From positions 124,001 through 188,000 of the forward strand of contig CAWKIA010000045.1 of the NCBI GenBank assembly GCA_963849635.1: 64,000 bases of DNA. Reading direction: 5' to 3'. The translations under genes were made by a program, and so were the position numbers. This document shows positions 61,126 through 64,000 of this stretch, piece after piece. Position 1 is the stretch's first letter. Every line of letters begins with the position of its first letter. The DNA is from CAVRUD01 sp963849635. Lineage in GTDB: Bacteria; Chloroflexota; Chloroflexia; Thermomicrobiales; UBA6265. Under the pieces are notes generated by a model. It was given only the letters and a program-made list of their open reading frames with translations, did no database searches and was not told the DNA's origin.

Positions 61126-63519
61126 CTAGGCGAGATGCTCCTTCAGGGCCACAGAAATTGCCGCAACGCGCGAGTTGACGCCCAGCTTGGCGAGGATGTT
61201 ATCGACGTGGTTGCCGGCGGTCTTTGGGCTGATCGAGAGCGCGTCGGCGAGGTCGCGGTTTGTGGTGCGGCCAGTCGCCAGTTGGCGCAAGACCTCCAGC
61301 TCTCGTGGCGTCAACCCAAAGGATGCGACGCTCGGCTGCGCCGGAGGCGCCAATGACTTCGGAGTTAGGTCCGGAGTGATTGCCAGCGCTTCCTCGACGC
61401 CGACTTTCGGGGCAAGGGCTCGGCCCTCCCCAAAGCCAGCGTTGAATTCCACACTGCCGAGCGCCGCGGTCGTTTCCGCAATGGCTGCTCCTTCGGCTGG
61501 GGCCTCGCGGGTGACGACAACGATGCCGCTCGCTTCACGGACAGCCGCAGCCAGGCCAAGGAGGCGAGCCGCCTCGGTCGATTGCCCCAGTCGGTTGGCC
61601 GCCAGCGCGATGTGAACCAACTCACCGCCTACGCTGGCAACATCGCCGTGCTCCCAGAAGATTCGCAGTGACTGCTGTGCCATTAGGAGCGAACGCAGCG
61701 GGTCGCCCGCCTGCATTGCGATTGAGCCTAGTGTGCTGTGGAGCCAGCCGACGCCCCAGGTGAAACCAACCTGCCCGTAGACTCGAACCGCCTCCTCCAA
61801 CTCTCGCTGGGCGAGGTCGAGATCGCCTCGCGAATGGGCCATCATGCCGCGGAGCACGATGGCCGCATTCTTCCAGGTGCTGCTCTGAATTCGGGGAAAT
61901 AGCTCCTCCGCCTGGGCCGCAACGTCCGCCAGCCGGAGGTCGTCACGATTGCGCCAGGCAACAAGTCCCATGAAGAAGAGCGCGGCGGACGCCCCGGCCG
62001 GATTGTCCAACTGGTTCCAAAGGGCGACCGCATCCGCCGAATAGCGCAGGCTCTCTTCGTCGTCCAACTCGACCATCGCCAAGATCGCGGCCGCGGAAAG
62101 ACCCCTGGCCCGCGCCTCGACTGAGGCTCCGGCGCCGCGTTGGAGCGCACGCGTGACCCAGGATCGGCCCTCCGGCACGAGGCTGCGGGTCACAAAGAAT
62201 CGCTCCATCCCCGCCGCGATCCGGAGCGCGATATCGATATCGTCCTGGGTCGCATCGGGCCGCAGGCTCCAACCGAGTGCGGACCGGATGTTGTCGAGAT
62301 CCTGACCGAGCCGGGCTAACGACTCTGTCTCGCCGGCGCGGTATTCGGTCAGGTTCGCCTGTTCGACCAGATTGAGATACCAGCCCGCGTGTTGTTGGCG
62401 GACCGTAAGGAGTTCGCCGCTGGCTTCCAGCCGTTCTTGTGCAAATTCACGCACGGTCTCCAGGGTGCGGAACCGGGTCTCCCCGCCCGGCTGCTCGTCC
62501 TGTCGGACCAGGCCACCGTCGACCAAGTCGCTCAGGCCGTCGAGGACATCGCCGGCGGATCCGGAGACGGCCTCGGCCGCGTCGAGCGTGAATCCGCCCG
62601 CGAAGACGGCGAGTTGCCGGAAGAGCGCCTGTTGCTCCGGGAGGAGGAGGTCATAGCTCCAGGCGATCGTGTCGCGCAGGGTCCGCTGCCGGTCTGGAAG
62701 GTCACGTGGTCCGCCCGTGAGGACCTGCAACTGGCGATCGAGCCGAAGCAAGAGGGCTGCCGGTGAGAGCACCTTTGTCCGCGCGGCGGCCAGTTCGATC
62801 GCCAGGGGCAGGCCGTCCAGGCGGCGGCAGATCTCGCTGACGACTGGAGCGTTGGTCGTGTCGACTACGAAGCTGGGTCGAACGGACTGGGCGCGGTGCG
62901 TAAAGAGGGCGACCGCACCCTCGTCCTCCGAGGGAGCGTTATCGAGTGTGCATAGGGGGCCAGAGACCGCGAGCGGCGCGACCGGGAAGAGTTGCTCTCC
63001 GACGAGGCGCAGGGAGACCCGGCTCGTCGCCAGAATGGTGAGCATGGGGCACAGCGTGAGGAGTTCCGAGATGTCCGGCCCGGCGTCGACGACCTGCTCC
63101 AGATTGTCGAGAGCGATCAGTGTCGGTGTCCGTCCAATCGCAACCGCAAGCGATTCAACGACGCGACTCTCGCCTGCGTTCCAAACGCCGAGGGTCGAAG
63201 CGACCGCCGGGAGGACCAAGCTGGGGTCCCTGATGGGCGCCAACTCGACGAACCAGACTCCACCCGGAAAGGCGGCATGCAGGCCTGAGAGGACACGAAG
63301 GGCAAGCCGCGTCTTCCCGACTCCGCCAGGACCGGTCAGGGTGAGCAACCGGACGACGGGGTTGAGGATGGCCGCTCGAATCGCCGAGACTTCACGTTCC
63401 CGGCCAACGAACGACGTCAGCGGAACGGGCAACTGCTCCGAGGCACGCACCGAAGCCGGCGCAGAGAGCGGCGCAAGCGGAGCGGGCCGGCGAAGATCGA
63501 ACACGGCAAGGCTAGTCAT
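61126..63519 (-). CDS. NB-ARC-type NTPase - TPR - LuxR HTH transcriptional regulator
   Basis: 797 residues. SFVGREREVSAIRAAI, Walker A GPGGVGKTR, Walker B-like LIALDNLEQVV, GLPLAIELAAARTKVL, WSYDLL, TPR-like repeats, and C-terminal LuxR HTH (LTPRELEVLRQLATGRTTNRDLADALSI ... NHVDNILAKL). A paralogue of 6808-9557 and 22813-25389, without an N-terminal HTH. The ATG at 63517-63519 fits the family N-terminus. It is probably a signal-responsive activator; the target is unknown. Confidence 0.9.
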   Translation of the reverse strand: MTSLAVFDLRRPAPLAPLSAPASVRASEQLPVPLTSFVGREREVSAIRAAILNPVVRLLTLTGPGGVGKTRLALRVLSGLHAAFPGGVWFVELAPIRDPSLVLPAVASTLGVWNAGESRVVESLAVAIGRTPTLIALDNLEQVVDAGPDISELLTLCPMLTILATSRVSLRLVGEQLFPVAPLAVSGPLCTLDNAPSEDEGAVALFTHRAQSVRPSFVVDTTNAPVVSEICRRLDGLPLAIELAAARTKVLSPAALLLRLDRQLQVLTGGPRDLPDRQRTLRDTIAWSYDLLLPEQQALFRQLAVFAGGFTLDAAEAVSGSAGDVLDGLSDLVDGGLVRQDEQPGGETRFRTLETVREFAQERLEASGELLTVRQQHAGWYLNLVEQANLTEYRAGETESLARLGQDLDNIRSALGWSLRPDATQDDIDIALRIAAGMERFFVTRSLVPEGRSWVTRALQRGAGASVEARARGLSAAAILAMVELDDEESLRYSADAVALWNQLDNPAGASAALFFMGLVAWRNRDDLRLADVAAQAEELFPRIQSSTWKNAAIVLRGMMAHSRGDLDLAQRELEEAVRVYGQVGFTWGVGWLHSTLGSIAMQAGDPLRSLLMAQQSLRIFWEHGDVASVGGELVHIALAANRLGQSTEAARLLGLAAAVREASGIVVVTREAPAEGAAIAETTAALGSVEFNAGFGEGRALAPKVGVEEALAITPDLTPKSLAPPAQPSVASFGLTPRELEVLRQLATGRTTNRDLADALSISPKTAGNHVDNILAKLGVNSRVAAISVALKEHLA

Positions 63520-63633
63520 TTATGCGCCAGGCTTTCGGGCCTCAGGACGAAGAATTCGCTGATAATCGTACAGGATCGACAGGACGAGAGCTTAGCCGCC
63601 GGGGTGCATGCGATGTGGGCGGATACCGACGCG

Positions 63634-64000
63634 CTAGTCTCGTCGGGGATCCCGGCTGACGCCACCACCATTGCGGGATGTCATACCGCGGTTGCGATCC
63701 ATGAGGTTCTTGCGGCCCTTGCCGAGTCCGCCAAAGAGCATCCGGCCCAGTTGGTCGGAGATATTGCCGGCGGCGGTCAGCTCGTTCTCGGTGCTCTGCA
63801 GCAACTCACCCTCGCGGTTGGTCTGGGTCGACCACTCGGCCCGGGCATCCCGCGCGCCATCGAAGAAGGCGAGCAGTTTTTCGGGGGCGTCCTCGGCGTC
63901 CGAGCCGATCGTCTCGCGGATGTCCTGGAGGGCGGCGATGTAGGTATCAAGCCAGCGGCCGACCGCCTCCTTGTTGGTGACGACGATGTCGCGGTGCATG
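63634..64000 (-). CDS. tyrA: Prephenate dehydrogenase, C-terminal part (partial)
   Basis: The 121 residues visible from the window edge (MHRDIVVTNKEAVGRWLDTYIAALQDIRETI...EKLLAFFDGARDARAEW) match the C-terminal helical domain of prephenate dehydrogenases, which ends with a dimer-forming helix (usually WRDIFLANRENV..LD). The catalytic Rossmann domain lies outside. The first ATG in view is inside the gene and not its start. It would convert prephenate to 4-hydroxyphenylpyruvate in tyrosine synthesis. Confidence 0.72.
   Translation of the reverse strand, partial: MHRDIVVTNKEAVGRWLDTYIAALQDIRETIGSDAEDAPEKLLAFFDGARDARAEWSTQTNREGELLQSTENELTAAGNISDQLGRMLFGGLGKGRKNLMDRNRGMTSRNGGGVSRDPRRD

Noticed and set aside
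1..64000. tRNA genes, rRNA, insertion sequences, phage genes
   Set aside because: I looked for T-loop and anticodon-arm patterns, transposase motifs and phage genes by eye and found none convincing; a covariance search would be decisive for tRNAs.

Overview
The window is high-GC bacterial chromosome. It shows dense short operons on both strands, frequent GTG/TTG starts, good sigma-70-type promoters, a long-form SRP RNA, several large NB-ARC/TPR/LuxR regulators and many twin-arginine exported proteins. The gene content and protein style suggest a Chloroflexota bacterium of the Thermomicrobia/Sphaerobacter type. That assignment is an inference from family resemblance; there is no rRNA in the window. 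I found no tRNA, CRISPR array, insertion sequence or prophage.

Layout. (1) 1-6277, minus: five tandem paralogues encoding Tat-exported, threonine-linker, cysteine-rich secreted proteins; the leftmost runs off the window. (2) 6808-9557, minus: a regulator with an N-terminal HTH, an NTPase, TPRs and a C-terminal LuxR HTH. (3) 9608-14657: a PYROXD2-like flavoprotein, a conserved hypothetical, and a TIM-barrel sugar isomerase plus a Gfo/Idh/MocA dehydrogenase. (4) 14833-19006, plus: DAHP synthase behind a candidate aromatic-amino-acid attenuator with a Trp/Phe/Tyr-rich leader peptide, then SelB and a PIG-L deacetylase. (5) 19007-29915: a gene-poor stretch with a strong promoter and a 21-residue membrane peptide, a DUF1989 protein with an acidic insert, a zinc-ribbon protein, a second LuxR-NTPase, a rhodanese, a methyltransferase, a PrsW-like membrane protein and the SRP RNA. 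(6) 30084-42266: sdhAB, an M20 peptidase, DinG with a DEDDh exonuclease domain, GlpX, Rho and a ZIP transporter. (7) 42488-55369, minus: asparaginase-like, AIR-synthase-like, xseB, xseA, accB, efp, an M24 peptidase, aroQ, a lipoprotein-like or anchored protein, uvrB, an enolase-superfamily enzyme and a vitamin-K-carboxylase-like membrane protein. (8) 55491-64000: hicBA, NUDIX, a phosphoesterase, a class V aminotransferase plus a ThiF/MoeB E1 enzyme, a third LuxR-NTPase and the C-terminus of prephenate dehydrogenase.

Two properties cut across the whole window. First, eleven genes, including rho, uvrB and selB, carry about fifteen single-base frame disruptions, mostly at short homopolymers. Because essential genes are hit and the protein continues cleanly in the next frame, base-calling error is the simplest explanation, and I annotate these loci at full length across the shift. 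Second, the intergenic DNA is rich in short inverted-repeat elements of at least four families, and one copy sits in frame inside a coding sequence (23785-23845).

The observations most worth pursuing are the Tat/Thr/Cys-rich gene array, the aromatic leader peptide upstream of DAHP synthase, the in-frame palindromic insertion in a regulator, the DUF1989 protein with an acidic insert, the vitamin-K-carboxylase homologue, and the long disordered N-terminus of Rho with its long leader.
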